59,130 nt of DNA from an uncultured Thermomicrobiales bacterium (GCA_902806325.1 CADCWE010000229.1:1-59130), one strand, 5' to 3'; shown: positions 50,046 through 58,114, counted from the stretch's first letter. Made by a program: numbers and translations. Notes: a model not told the origin generated them from the sequence alone.

Positions 50046-50828
50046 TCACCGCGCCGTCAGCCCCCCGTCGATCACCATCTGGGCGCCGGTGACGTAGGCG
50101 GCCTCGTCGGAGGCGAGGTAGAGGGCCAGCGGGGCGATCTCGTCTGGGCGACCCATCCGGCCAAGGGGTTGGCGGGCGTGGAGGGCGGCCCGGGTCTCCT
50201 CCAGCTCGTTGGCGTGGAACCGGTGCAGGTAGGCTTCGACGAACGGGGAGTGGATCGTGCCGGGGCAGATGCAGTTGCAGCGGATGTTCTGATCGACGTA
50301 ATCCATCGCCAGCGATTGGGTCATCGAGATCACGGCGCCTTTGGTCGCGCAGTACGCGAAGCGGCGATTGACGGCGACCATCCCGGCGATCGAGGCGATG
50401 TTGACAACGACGCCGCCCGTCGGCTCCTGGATCAGCATCTGATCCACGCCGGCCAAGGAGCAGTAATAGACGCCGTTGACGTTGACCGCGACCAACCGGT
50501 CGAAGTCCTCCGGCGCCGTCTCGGTCAAGCTGCCGACGTGGCCGATCCCGGCGTTGTTGACCAGGATGTCCAACCGGCCGTGGCGACGGACGGTCTCGGC
50601 GACCGCCGATCGCGCGCTCTCCAGGTCCGCCACGTCGAGGCGCACGGGAAACCCGGTCCCGCCCCCGGCGGCGATCTCCTCCGCGACCGCCGCCGCGCCG
50701 TCCTCGGCGATGTCGGCGACCGCGACGGCGGCCCCCTGCCGGGCGTAGAGCAGCGCGATCTCGCGCCCGATCCCCGATCCCGCGCCGGTCACCAGCGCCG
50801 TTTTGCCGTCCAACCTGAACACGCGCAT
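50046..50828 (-). CDS. Short-chain dehydrogenase/reductase (SDR)
   Basis: 260 residues, classical SDR: 'ALVTGAGSGIGREIALLYAR' near 11 (NAD-binding TGxxxGxG), 'LDILVNNAGIGHVGSL' near 84 (NNAG), 'VVVNIASIAGMVAVNRRFAY' near 132, 'YCATKGAVISMTQSLAMDYV' near 151 (catalytic Tyr and Lys) and 'IRCNCICPGTIHSPFVEAYL' near 175. The sequence style ('NRRFAYCATKGAVI') is that of sugar dehydrogenases such as L-fucose or L-rhamnose dehydrogenase, which would yield a lactone or acid for the dehydratase next door. The ATG at 50828 has GGGGGA upstream; an in-frame GTG at 50840 is the alternative. Confidence 0.88.
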   Translation of the reverse strand: MRVFRLDGKTALVTGAGSGIGREIALLYARQGAAVAVADIAEDGAAAVAEEIAAGGGTGFPVRLDVADLESARSAVAETVRRHGRLDILVNNAGIGHVGSLTETAPEDFDRLVAVNVNGVYYCSLAGVDQMLIQEPTGGVVVNIASIAGMVAVNRRFAYCATKGAVISMTQSLAMDYVDQNIRCNCICPGTIHSPFVEAYLHRFHANELEETRAALHARQPLGRMGRPDEIAPLALYLASDEAAYVTGAQMVIDGGLTAR

Positions 50829-50923
50829 TCCCCCACGCAAACCGGCGGTAAGGGAAGCATTCTAGCGTGGGAGACGCCAGAGGAGGGTCATGGATCGAGA
50901 GGGCGTCGCCCACACCAGTCAAT

Positions 50924-51005
50924 CTGAGCGAAGCGAAGAATCTTCTGCCGCAGCAGCGTCGTCCGGTCTTGTCCGACGACGAACGAGGTTCTTCGCTTCG
51001 CTCAG
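50924..51005. repeat. MITE/REP-like element with 17-bp perfect terminal inverted repeats
   Basis: CTGAGCGAAGCGAAGAA (50924-50940) is exactly repeated in reverse complement at 50989-51005, and the arms continue outward with one mismatch. The centre also folds (GTCGTCCGG near 50959 against CCGACGAC near 50973). The element, about 82-90 bases, lies between the SDR start (50828) and the lysyl-oxidase gene end (51069), with no ORF of its own. 'Cttcgcttcgctcag' arms like these are widespread in intergenic DNA of several bacterial groups. Non-autonomous mobile element is the best reading. Confidence 0.7.
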
Positions 51006-51068
51006 AATCGCCCCAAAATGGGTGGACTTATCCAAACGTTGTCCCTAGCAGGCGCACCGTATGCGCCT

Positions 51069-52406
51069 CTACGAGGCGACCAGCAGTTCCGCGGTCAGGC
51101 CGCTGCGCTCGCCCGCGGCGAGGAGGCGGGCGGCGGGGAGACCGGTGGCGGGGACGTGGACGGTCGCCGTGCCGGTTTCGGAGACGGTGACGCGGGTCGG
51201 GGGGGCGGCGTCCGGGGCACGATCCCAGGTCAGCGCCACCGTCTCACGCGGGCCGAAGCCGCTCAGCGCGAGGGCAAGCGGACCGCCAGATAGACCCTGG
51301 TCGGGCGCCAGGGCGAGGGCGGGGGCGACCCCGATGATCACGACGGCAATGCGCTGGCTCTTCGCGCCCTGAACGACGAGGTTGTGGGACCCGCCAGGGG
51401 CGGCGGGGAACGTGAGCCGGGTCGATGTCGGCACGCCGAGGTCGCGGGCGCTCTGGAACGAGGCAATCGGTTCGGACGGGATCACGCCCCAGGCGTCGCG
51501 GCCTTCCCAATAGACATCGATCCGCTCGCCGCGAGCGAAGTGGGCGCAGGTCAGCGTTGTCGCGGCCCCGACGGCTCCGGACGGGTCGTCGAGGGTGCAG
51601 CGGGCCGGTTCCGGCAGGTCGACGATCCGGCCCTGGCGGACGGCGAACGGCGTCGTCGCGACGTTGTTGGCCTCGCGCCCGCCTTCGGCGATCCGGCCGG
51701 CGGGGTCGACCGTGTAGCGGATCGCGTACTCGCCGTCGGGTAGGGGGTGGGCGCCGAGATCGATCCATTGTTCCGGCAGGGCGGCGTGGTAGCTGTCGCC
51801 CCACCCGACCGACATCCCCTGGCGGGTCTGCTCGCAGCCGCGGTAGCCGGCCTTGCTCGGGCCGACACGGGTCACCCGCACGCTGTCGAGGACGCACGAA
51901 CTCATTTTGGCGCCGGCGTGGCGGGTCGTCTGGAACGACCCGTCGGGGGCCTTCTTCAACAGCAGATAGGCGGCGAACCCGTCCAGGTGGTAGTGGTAAT
52001 GATTCGGGTGGTAGACCAGATTGGAGCCGACCGGTATCTGCTGGACCAGGCGACCGCCGGTTTCGGCGTCGTACAGGTTCTGGAAGAGCGACGTGCTGGC
52101 CAACCGGTTGGACGGGTTGATGTTGCCTTCGAGTTCGAGCCGCCCTTCGCCCGGGTTCCAGGCGATGGTGGTGAAGCGCAGCAGGTGGTGCGGCAACCCG
52201 TCGTCCAGCACTTCCCGCGAGAAGAAGAGGTCCGTCGGCGGTTTGGCGACTAGGTCGGGGAACCGGGGGGCGCCGGCTCCGCCGACGCGCGGCATCACCC
52301 CGGAGGCGGCCAACACCCCGCCGAGGAGCACGAACGCCACGGCCAGCCGCGTTCTCGTCGGCCCGCTCCGGCGGCGCAATGAGCGTGGTGTCCCGCCATT
52401 CGTCAT
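51069..52406 (-). CDS. Secreted lysyl-oxidase-like copper protein
   Basis: 445 residues. Signal peptide 'RLAVAFVLLGGVLAASGVMP' near 20. 'PRFPDLVAKPPTDLFFSREV' opens the mature part. 'YHPNHYHYHLDGFAAYLLLK' near 132-151 is the His-rich copper site of lysyl oxidases. 'KMSSCVLDSVRV' and 'GYRGCEQTRQGMSVGWGDSY' follow, and 'WIDLGAHPLPDGEYAIRYTV' and 'EANNVATTPFAV' close the LOX fold near 260. The C-terminal about 180 residues form Ig-like or fibronectin-like strands. In eukaryotes LOX cross-links matrix proteins; bacterial members are exported and their substrate is unknown. No ribosome site of note before the ATG at 52406. Confidence 0.85.
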   Translation of the reverse strand: MTNGGTPRSLRRRSGPTRTRLAVAFVLLGGVLAASGVMPRVGGAGAPRFPDLVAKPPTDLFFSREVLDDGLPHHLLRFTTIAWNPGEGRLELEGNINPSNRLASTSLFQNLYDAETGGRLVQQIPVGSNLVYHPNHYHYHLDGFAAYLLLKKAPDGSFQTTRHAGAKMSSCVLDSVRVTRVGPSKAGYRGCEQTRQGMSVGWGDSYHAALPEQWIDLGAHPLPDGEYAIRYTVDPAGRIAEGGREANNVATTPFAVRQGRIVDLPEPARCTLDDPSGAVGAATTLTCAHFARGERIDVYWEGRDAWGVIPSEPIASFQSARDLGVPTSTRLTFPAAPGGSHNLVVQGAKSQRIAVVIIGVAPALALAPDQGLSGGPLALALSGFGPRETVALTWDRAPDAAPPTRVTVSETGTATVHVPATGLPAARLLAAGERSGLTAELLVAS

Positions 52407-52480
52407 GGCGGTAAGGGTACATCACCTTCGGCGCCGTGGCAGGGGTTCCGGCTACGCCACCGCCGCCGCGCCCCGGTCCG

Positions 52481-53377
52481 CTACGGCCGGATCTGGACTT
52501 CCGCCAAGCCGCCGATCTGCGCGATGCTGGACGGGTTGCCGAACTACCATCGGACGTAGCGCGCCGACACCGACGGCCGGATCTCCCGCCACTGTCCGGC
52601 CTGACCGCCGGCGAAGGGTGCCGTCAGCGATGTCCAGGCGACCTGGTCGGTCGGCACCGGGATCCGCATCTCCGGGGCCAACCCGTCGGTTCCAAGAACC
52701 CAGCGAACGGCCCCGATCGGCTTGGTCGCGCCGAGATCGACGTAGACGTAGGCGGCCGTGGGAGGCGTCGAGCACAAATTCGACGCCCAGATCGTCGCCA
52801 GGTTGTTGTCGAAGACGGCGTACGAGGTGCTGGAGTTGGCCAGCCGGCCGCTGCCGGCGATCCGATACGGCACGGGAACGGCGGTCGCCGTCGCGGTCGG
52901 CGGAAATGCGGTCGCGGTGGCCAGCACTCCGGACGGCGTCGGTTCCGCGGTCGCCATTGGCATTGGCGTCGACGTCGATGTCCGCCGCACGCCGGATCTC
53001 CGGGTCGGTGTTTGGGTCGCGACGACCGAGGTCGCGGCGCGGGTGGCGGTGGCGGTGCGGGTGGCGGTGGCGGTCGCCGTCGCGGGTAGGCTGACCGAAA
53101 ACGACACCCGAGCCTGGGCGCCGCTGGTTTGGTCAACCGCCTCAACCGGGTGCGCCCCGCCGGACGACGCCGGGATCAGCGCCAACCCGTCGGCCAGCCA
53201 TTCGCGGGACGGTTACATCCCGTTCGGCGGCAGGGTCCGCAGCTCCGGATAGAGCGCCGGACCGGCGCCGCCGGAGGGCATCGCCCTCGTGCCGAACAAC
53301 CCGATCACCACGAGCACAGCTGCGATCGCCCCGACCCGTCGCATCGCCCAGCCCCTTCTCCGCGCGAGCGCCGACAT
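52481..53377 (-). pseudogene. Secreted discoidin (F5/8 C)-domain protein, broken by two in-frame stops
   Basis: One reading frame of 299 codons. It starts at ATG 53377 with a good AGGAGG site and a signal peptide ('MRRVGAIAAVLVVIGLFGTR', then 'ALYPELRTLPP', like the start of bacterial lysyl-oxidase proteins). TAA follows at 53213-53215, after 54 residues. The frame continues with 'REWLADGLALIPASSGGAHP', a Thr/Ala/Pro linker ('TATATATRTATATRAATS'), and a discoidin-like domain ('STSYAVFDNNLATIWASNLC', 'VYVDLGATKPIGAVRWVLGT', 'REIRPSVSARYVRW'). TAG at 52544-52546 then interrupts it ('RW-stop-FGNPSSIAQIGG'), and the final stop is at 52481. The copper LOX core expected after 'LRTLPP' is missing, so a deletion is also likely. 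Confidence 0.68.
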
Positions 53378-53722
53378 CCGGCCGCCTCCTTGCGGAGGGC
53401 GGGCCGGGCGGTTGTTTGTTCGACAAGACCACTGTCGGGGCAATTGGGCGGACGTCAAGGAGTGCGAAGTCCACGGCTCGCACGCGGCGAGGACCTTGGT
53501 TGACCGTGTCGGTCATGGAGGCCAATCGGCGATCCTCTCTGGCGTCCTTGCGCGGGGCCGAAGCCCCCCGCCAGGACGGCTCCCAGCGTCACCCACCTGT
53601 CCCCTTGGGCCAGGACGGCGCCGTGGCCACCACGCCACTCCCCGCGCCAGGACGGCGTTCGGGTCCACCGACCGGACTCCGTTTCCACCGCCACGCTCGA
53701 AGATCCGGACGCATCGTCAACC
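53378..53722. other. Intergenic stretch with three short direct repeats
   Basis: About 345 bases between the discoidin pseudogene start and the end of the DAHP synthase gene. CCAGGACGGC occurs three times (53571, 53610, 53647) at intervals of 39 and 37 bases. The intervening bases do not match each other, so this is not a CRISPR array. No gene is convincing here. Confidence 0.45.
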
Positions 53723-54997
53723 TCAACCCGCGTTCGCCCGCGCCCGCCGCGCCCGGACCGACGCCGCCAGGTCCCGCAGCACCGGCACGGTCGTGTCCCA
53801 GCCCATGCAGCCGTCGGTGATGCTTTGGCCGTAGACCAGATGCGTTCTGTCGGTCAAGCGCTGCTGGCCGTCGACCAGAAAGCTCTCCATCAGGACGCCG
53901 ATGATGCCGCGTTGCCCGGCGGCGATCTGCTCCGCGATCGCGGCGGCGACCACCGGTTGGCGACGGTAGTCCTTGGCGCTGTTGCCGTGGCTGGTGTCGA
54001 TCATCAGGCGCGCGGGCAGCCCGGCTTCGGCCAGCGTGGCCAAGGCGGCCTCGACGTGGGCGGCGTCGTAGTTGGGGCCGCCGCTTCCGCCACGGAGGAT
54101 GACGTGGGTGTCGTGGTTGCCGCGGGTGACGACGATCGCGGCCAGGCCCTGCTCGGTGACGCTGAGAAACTGGTGGGGGAACGCCGCCGCCTGCATCGCG
54201 TCGATCGCCACCTGGACATCGCCGCTGGTCGCGTTTTTGAACCCGATCGGCATCGAAAGACCGGAGGCGAGGTTGCGGTGGACCTGGCTCTCGGTGGTCC
54301 GGGCGCCGATCGCGCCCCAGGTCACGGCATCCGTCAGGAATTGGGGCGAGATCGGATCCAAGAACTCGCAACCCGCCGGCAGACCGAGTTCGACCACGTC
54401 CAGCAGCACCCGCCGGGCCAGGCGCAGGCCGTCGTTGACGGCGAAACTCTCGTCGAGATAGGGGTCGTTGATCAGGCCTTTCCAGCCGACGGTGGTGCGC
54501 GGCTTCTCGAAGTAGACCCGCATCACGATCCGCAGGTCCGCGGCCAGTTCACCGGCGAGGCCCGCCAGCCGCCGGGCGTAGTCCAGCGCCGCCACGCCGT
54601 CGTGGACCGAGCATGGACCGACCACCACCAGCAGCCGGTCGTCTTCGCCGCGTAGCACCCGAGCGACCTCGCGCCGCGTCCGCTGCACCGTCTCGGCGGC
54701 GGACGGTGAAAGCGGCAGCTCTTCCATCATCACTTCCGGCGGCACCAGCGGCCGGATCCGGGCGACGCGGAGGTTAGAGGTGCGGGGCGGCTCGTCGGTC
54801 TCCGGTGCCAGGACGCGGGCGACCCCGGGCAGGGCCGCCAACGCGGCGCCGAGGTCCGGTTCGGTCTCGCCCTCGACCGCCACCACGGACCCGCCGCCGC
54901 CGCCGAACAGCGCGCTGCCCAAGCCCGCTTCGGCGATGCGCGCCCGCACCGCCGCCAGCGCGCCGTCGCCCGCCCCATCCTCCATCAAGACCAGCAT
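53723..54997 (-). CDS. 3-deoxy-7-phosphoheptulonate (DAHP) synthase, class I-alpha core with an added N-terminal ferredoxin-like domain
   Basis: 424 residues. First step of the shikimate pathway: phosphoenolpyruvate plus erythrose-4-phosphate to DAHP. From about residue 74 it is AroF/G/H-like: 'NLRVARIRPLVPPEVMMEEL', 'RLLVVVGPCSVHDGVAALDY' near 120, 'MRVYFEKPRTTVGWKGLIND' near 160, 'SGLSMPIGFKNATSGDVQVA' near 246, and 'MIDTSHGNSAKDYRRQ' near 331. Residues 1-73 ('MLVLMEDGAGDGALAAVRAR', 'ALPGVARVLAPETDEPP') instead resemble the ferredoxin-like regulatory domain of I-beta enzymes (Thermotoga type). This fusion is unusual. A terminator-like hairpin lies 72 bases upstream of the start and could act as an attenuator. 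Confidence 0.92.
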   Translation of the reverse strand: MLVLMEDGAGDGALAAVRARIAEAGLGSALFGGGGGSVVAVEGETEPDLGAALAALPGVARVLAPETDEPPRTSNLRVARIRPLVPPEVMMEELPLSPSAAETVQRTRREVARVLRGEDDRLLVVVGPCSVHDGVAALDYARRLAGLAGELAADLRIVMRVYFEKPRTTVGWKGLINDPYLDESFAVNDGLRLARRVLLDVVELGLPAGCEFLDPISPQFLTDAVTWGAIGARTTESQVHRNLASGLSMPIGFKNATSGDVQVAIDAMQAAAFPHQFLSVTEQGLAAIVVTRGNHDTHVILRGGSGGPNYDAAHVEAALATLAEAGLPARLMIDTSHGNSAKDYRRQPVVAAAIAEQIAAGQRGIIGVLMESFLVDGQQRLTDRTHLVYGQSITDGCMGWDTTVPVLRDLAASVRARRARANAG

Positions 54998-55068
54998 CGC
55001 CGCGATCCTTCCCCCGGGCGCCGCGGCCGAGCGCGGCGATCCCGACCGAATTCCCCTAGGCTCGCACC

Positions 55069-55095
55069 AAAAAACCAGAGGCCGGGGCCTCTGGT
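55069..55095 (-). terminator. Intrinsic terminator between the GDPD gene and the DAHP synthase gene
   Basis: On the minus strand ACCAGAGGCC (55086-55095), CC, GGCCTCTGGT (55074-55083), then a run of T (55069-55074): a textbook Rho-independent terminator. It lies 40 bases after the GDPD stop (55136) and 72 bases before the synthase ATG (54997). No promoter is visible between it and the synthase, so it may act both as the GDPD terminator and as a conditional attenuator. A 49-codon frame from ATG 55134 runs through it with Trp-Phe-Phe codons at the T-run. Confidence 0.82.
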
Positions 55096-55135
55096 CGCCG
55101 CTGACCGGCTGCCTGCGCGGTTCGTGGTGGCCATG

Positions 55136-55882
55136 CTAGTGCGGCGATTTGGGGGCGTCAAGCGTCGGCGCGAGCGCGGCCCGGACCGCGACCGGGTCCG
55201 GGGTCATGATGCCGTCCAGTCCTGCGGCGACCGTTTCCGGCGCCGATTCGGGGCGGCGGCAGTTGCCGAACACCAGCAGCCCGCGCCGGTGGGCGTCGTC
55301 GGCCACCGCGCGGTCGATCGTAGCCCACGGCAGGCTGACGCCGCGCGCGCCGACCGCCTCCGCCCGCGCCAGATACACCGCGTGGGCATCCGGCGTGGTG
55401 GCCGGGGCGGTCAGCAACGTGACGCGGACGCCCGGGGCACGTTCGCGTGCGCGCCGGGCCAGAGGGTCACCGGTCAACCAGAGCCAGACGCGATCCTCGG
55501 CGCCGTGTTTGGCCACCACCCGCAGTACCCGGTCAAGTCCGCGCCGGTTGCCGGATTTGAGGTCGAGCGCCAGCAAGAATCCCTCCGGCGCCGCGTCGAG
55601 CGCCTCGCCCAGGGTCGGGATCCGCTCCTGGCCGGCGCCCCGAAGCACCAGACGGCGCAGCAGCCAGAGCGGGAAAAGGCGGATCAAGCCCCGGCCGGTG
55701 GTGGTGCGCTTCAGCCACGGGTCGTGGATCACGACCGGGTCGCCGAATAAGGCGTAGCGGATGTCGATCTCGGCCATCGCGGCCCCGAGCGCCGCCGCGC
55801 CGCGGATCCCGGCCAGGCTGTTCTCCGGCGCGCCGGGGGCGGCGGCGCGGTGGGCAACGATCCAGGGGAGATTGTGCGCCAT
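55136..55882 (-). CDS. Glycerophosphodiester phosphodiesterase
   Basis: 248 residues, TIM-barrel GDPD: 'PWIVAHRAAAPGAPENSLAG' near 5 (catalytic His and Arg, then E-N), 'GAAMAEIDIRYALFGDPVVI' near 31 and 'VVIHDPWLKRTTTGRGLI' near 48 (the E-x-D and HD motifs), 'RIPTLGEALDAAPEGFLLAL' near 86, 'LALDLKSGNR' near 105. It hydrolyses glycerophosphodiesters to glycerol-3-phosphate and an alcohol. No signal peptide, so it acts in the cytoplasm. The ATG at 55882 is chosen because the catalytic motif begins seven residues later. Followed by a strong terminator. Confidence 0.88.
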   Translation of the reverse strand: MAHNLPWIVAHRAAAPGAPENSLAGIRGAAALGAAMAEIDIRYALFGDPVVIHDPWLKRTTTGRGLIRLFPLWLLRRLVLRGAGQERIPTLGEALDAAPEGFLLALDLKSGNRRGLDRVLRVVAKHGAEDRVWLWLTGDPLARRARERAPGVRVTLLTAPATTPDAHAVYLARAEAVGARGVSLPWATIDRAVADDAHRRGLLVFGNCRRPESAPETVAAGLDGIMTPDPVAVRAALAPTLDAPKSPH

Positions 55883-56045
55883 CACCGGTCGCGACTCCTC
55901 GTCCTTCCGTGGTCCTTGCGGCAAACGCCCGGGGTTTGTGACCCTTGGATCCGATAGGGCCGCGTCGAACTGGCCGTGACCGGTGCCAGTCCGCCTCGAT
56001 TCCCCGGCCCCACCGGGCTAAGGACTGCTGTCCTACGAACGACCA

Positions 56046-56077
56046 CCCCTCGCCCGGTCGTTAAACCGGGCGAGGGG
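56046..56077. repeat. GC palindrome in the 55883-56230 gap
   Basis: CCCCTCGCCCGGT (56046-56058), a 6-base loop CGTTAA, then its exact complement (56065-56077). It lies between the GDPD start and the ABC permease stop, both on the minus strand, and would be about 155 bases after the permease stop. It resembles the palindromes at 18811 and 45733. The rest of this 348-base gap holds no gene; a small AGGAC-TGCT-GTCCT hairpin is near 56022. Confidence 0.6.
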
Positions 56078-56230
56078 AGAAGACGATCCAACCGGGTGTC
56101 GGGGACGGGCGTGCTCGGCGCGCCCCGGGCCACGTCGGGGCTTTCGTCCCCTCTCCTCGTCGCGGGAGCGGGGTGGCCGTTGGTCCGGGACGAAGGATCG
56201 CCGGGGCGGCGGCCGATCGGGACCGTCCCC

Positions 56231-57088
56231 CTACCCGCTCCGCTTCAGCCGCCCGGTCCGCTTGGCGAAGCGTTCGCCGATCTGGAAGACCCAGATCCCG
56301 AGCGGGACGCAGATCGCGCCCATCACCAGCAGCGGCCAAAGTTCGTCGCCGAGGCTGGTCGTGCCCTGGCCGTCGAGCAGGGTGTCGCGGACCCCGTCGA
56401 GGGCGTAGTAGACCGGGGAGAATTGGGCCAGGCTCTGCATCCAGCCCGGCAGGACATCGATCGGGTAGTAGACGCCGGAGATCAGGAGCAGCACGGAGGC
56501 GAAGATGAACGTCACCTGCTGCCCCTTCTCCGGGGACAACAGCGGCATCACCGCCGCGACCATGCCGAACCCGATCAAGGAGATCGAACAGGTCGCCAGC
56601 ACCAGCAGGGCGCCGAGGAAGTTGGCGTTGCCCAGGTCGAGGTCGAAGAAGAGCGCGATCACCCCCAGGATGACGATCGAGCGCAGGATGCCGTAGACGA
56701 TGGCGTAGACGCTGGTCCCGATCAGGTGGGTGGCGCGGCTGGCGGGGGCCATGAACGTGTACTCGATGGTGCCTTCCCACCGCTCCCAACTGACCGTCTC
56801 GGAGAGGATGTCGAACAGCATCGACAGGTAGCTCCAGAGCAAGGCCCCGATCAGGAGGTAGGTGGTGGCCCGCCCACTGCCCTCGAAGCTGCCCCCGGTT
56901 TCCTCCACCGCCGCGCCGATGAAGCCGATGCTCATCGCGTTGGCGGTGGTGTAGCCCAGCCAGACCACTTCCCACCAGAAGTAGCGTTTGGTCAGGTAGT
57001 AGTTGCGTTGGGCGAAGCCCCAGGCGGCGACGATCTCGCTCAGCCAGCGGGCCTTGCGCCCGTACGCCAGTTGCGCTTGGAGCGCCAT
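56231..57088 (-). CDS. ABC-2 type exporter permease
   Basis: 285 residues with six membrane helices in the ABC-2/DrrB-NodJ pattern. 'AWGFAQRNYYLTKRYFWWEV' is the N-terminal amphipathic region; 'AMSIGFIGAAVEETGGSFEG', 'TYLLIGALLWSYLSMLFDIL', 'VILGVIALFFDLDLGNANFL', 'SLIGFGMVAAVMPLLSPEKG' and 'TFIFASVLLLISGVYYPIDV' (the 'SGVYYPIDVLP' block is typical) follow, and 'PLLVMGAICVPLGIWVFQIG' ends it. It pairs with the ATPase whose TGA stop overlaps its ATG by one base. The cargo is unknown; related exporters move drugs, lipids or polysaccharides. Confidence 0.88.
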   Translation of the reverse strand: MALQAQLAYGRKARWLSEIVAAWGFAQRNYYLTKRYFWWEVVWLGYTTANAMSIGFIGAAVEETGGSFEGSGRATTYLLIGALLWSYLSMLFDILSETVSWERWEGTIEYTFMAPASRATHLIGTSVYAIVYGILRSIVILGVIALFFDLDLGNANFLGALLVLATCSISLIGFGMVAAVMPLLSPEKGQQVTFIFASVLLLISGVYYPIDVLPGWMQSLAQFSPVYYALDGVRDTLLDGQGTTSLGDELWPLLVMGAICVPLGIWVFQIGERFAKRTGRLKRSG

Positions 57089-57900
57089 CAGTTCACCCCG
57101 GCTTTCTCGGCCTTTTCCGATTCGCGCGCGTCGGCGTCCTCGAGCGAGGTGCCGGAAACGGCCATGAAGACTTCTTCCAGGCTTGGCAGGTGGCCGTTCT
57201 GCTGGTAGCGGCGCTTGAGCGCGTCCGCCGTGTCGAGTTCGACGATCCGACCGTCGACCATGATCCCGATCCGGTCGCAGAGGTCCTCGGCCTCGCCCAT
57301 GTCGTGGGTGCAGAGCAGGATCGAGGAGTCGTGCTGGGCGCGGATCGCGTTGACCAGGTCCTGGACGTCCTTCTTGCTCCGCGGGTCGAGGCCGGTGGTC
57401 GGCTCGTCAAGCAGCATCAGCATCGGCGAGGTCAGGAGCGCCCGGGCGAGGGCGATCTTCTGCTGCATCCCCCGCGAGAGGTGCTCCATCGGTTCCCCGA
57501 CCCGTTTCATGTCGAAGCCGATGCTTTCGAGGATGGTGCCGATCCGGGGCAGGGCCTCGCGACCGGTGACGCCATACAGCTTCGCCCCGTAGAGCAGGTT
57601 CTCCCGCGCCGAGAGCTTCTTGAAGAAGCTGGCCTCGACGCTGACCCGGTTCATCGTCTGTTGGACGATCTTCGGCTTGCGCACCGCGTCCACGCCGAAG
57701 ACCCGGATCTCGCCCGCGTCCGGCAGGATCAAGGTCGAGATGACGCGGACCAGGGTGCTCTTGCCGGAGCCGTTCGGGCCGAGGATGCCGACGACCTCGC
57801 CCCGCTCGACGTTCAGCGAGACGCCGTCGAGGGCGGTCGTCATCTCGCCCCGCTTCTTCTTGAACTGCTTGCGGACGGTGGTCAGTTCGAGGGCGCGCAT
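57088..57900 (-). CDS. ABC-2 type exporter ATP-binding protein
   Basis: 270 residues. 'TTVRKQFKKKRGEMTTALDG' at the start, Walker A 'VGILGPNGSGKSTLVRVIST' near 40, Q-loop region 'VQQTMNRVSVEASFFKKLSA' near 84, signature 'EHLSRGMQQKIALARALLTS' near 140, Walker B 'MLMLLDEPTTGLDPRSKKDV' near 161 and H-loop 'SSILLCTHDMGEAEDLCDRI' near 193. It lacks the long C-terminal extension of many drug ATPases and ends in a short acidic tail. Energises the permease encoded just downstream. The ATG at 57900 has GGAG close before it. The next unit upstream ends in a strong terminator, so this operon should have its own promoter, which I could not pick out. Confidence 0.92.
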   Translation of the reverse strand: MRALELTTVRKQFKKKRGEMTTALDGVSLNVERGEVVGILGPNGSGKSTLVRVISTLILPDAGEIRVFGVDAVRKPKIVQQTMNRVSVEASFFKKLSARENLLYGAKLYGVTGREALPRIGTILESIGFDMKRVGEPMEHLSRGMQQKIALARALLTSPMLMLLDEPTTGLDPRSKKDVQDLVNAIRAQHDSSILLCTHDMGEAEDLCDRIGIMVDGRIVELDTADALKRRYQQNGHLPSLEEVFMAVSGTSLEDADARESEKAEKAGVN

Positions 57901-58080
57901 GGGAGGCTCCAGTCGGAAGTCGTACGTCGAAAAGCAGGGAGGGGGCCTTAAGGTCGCCCCAGACTCGGACCCGGAGGGACTTCGGCGGTCCATCTCCGGG
58001 TGCCCGCTGGGCGATTCAGCCCCGGGAAAGCCGCGCGATACCGGGATGCACCCTTTACGCCTCCCTCCGGATTCCGGGAC

Positions 58081-58114
58081 AAAGAAAACCCCCGGACAGC
58101 GCGCTGTCCGGGGG
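58081..58114 (-). terminator. Strong intrinsic terminator of the small transcription unit
   Basis: A 26-base palindrome (58089-58114; a 12-bp stem of CCCCCGGACAGC type around a central GC) is followed on the minus strand by TTTTCTTT (58081-58088). It ends whatever is transcribed from the promoter at 58318-58346, 33 bases after the stop of the 35-residue ORF and 180 bases before the ABC ATPase gene. It may be a plain terminator or, since the ABC operon follows, part of a read-through control. Confidence 0.85.

Noticed and set aside
53571..53656. Three CCAGGACGGC repeats at 37-39-base intervals, considered as a small CRISPR-like array
   Set aside because: The repeat is only 10 bases, the flanks do not extend it, there are only three units and no cas genes are present.
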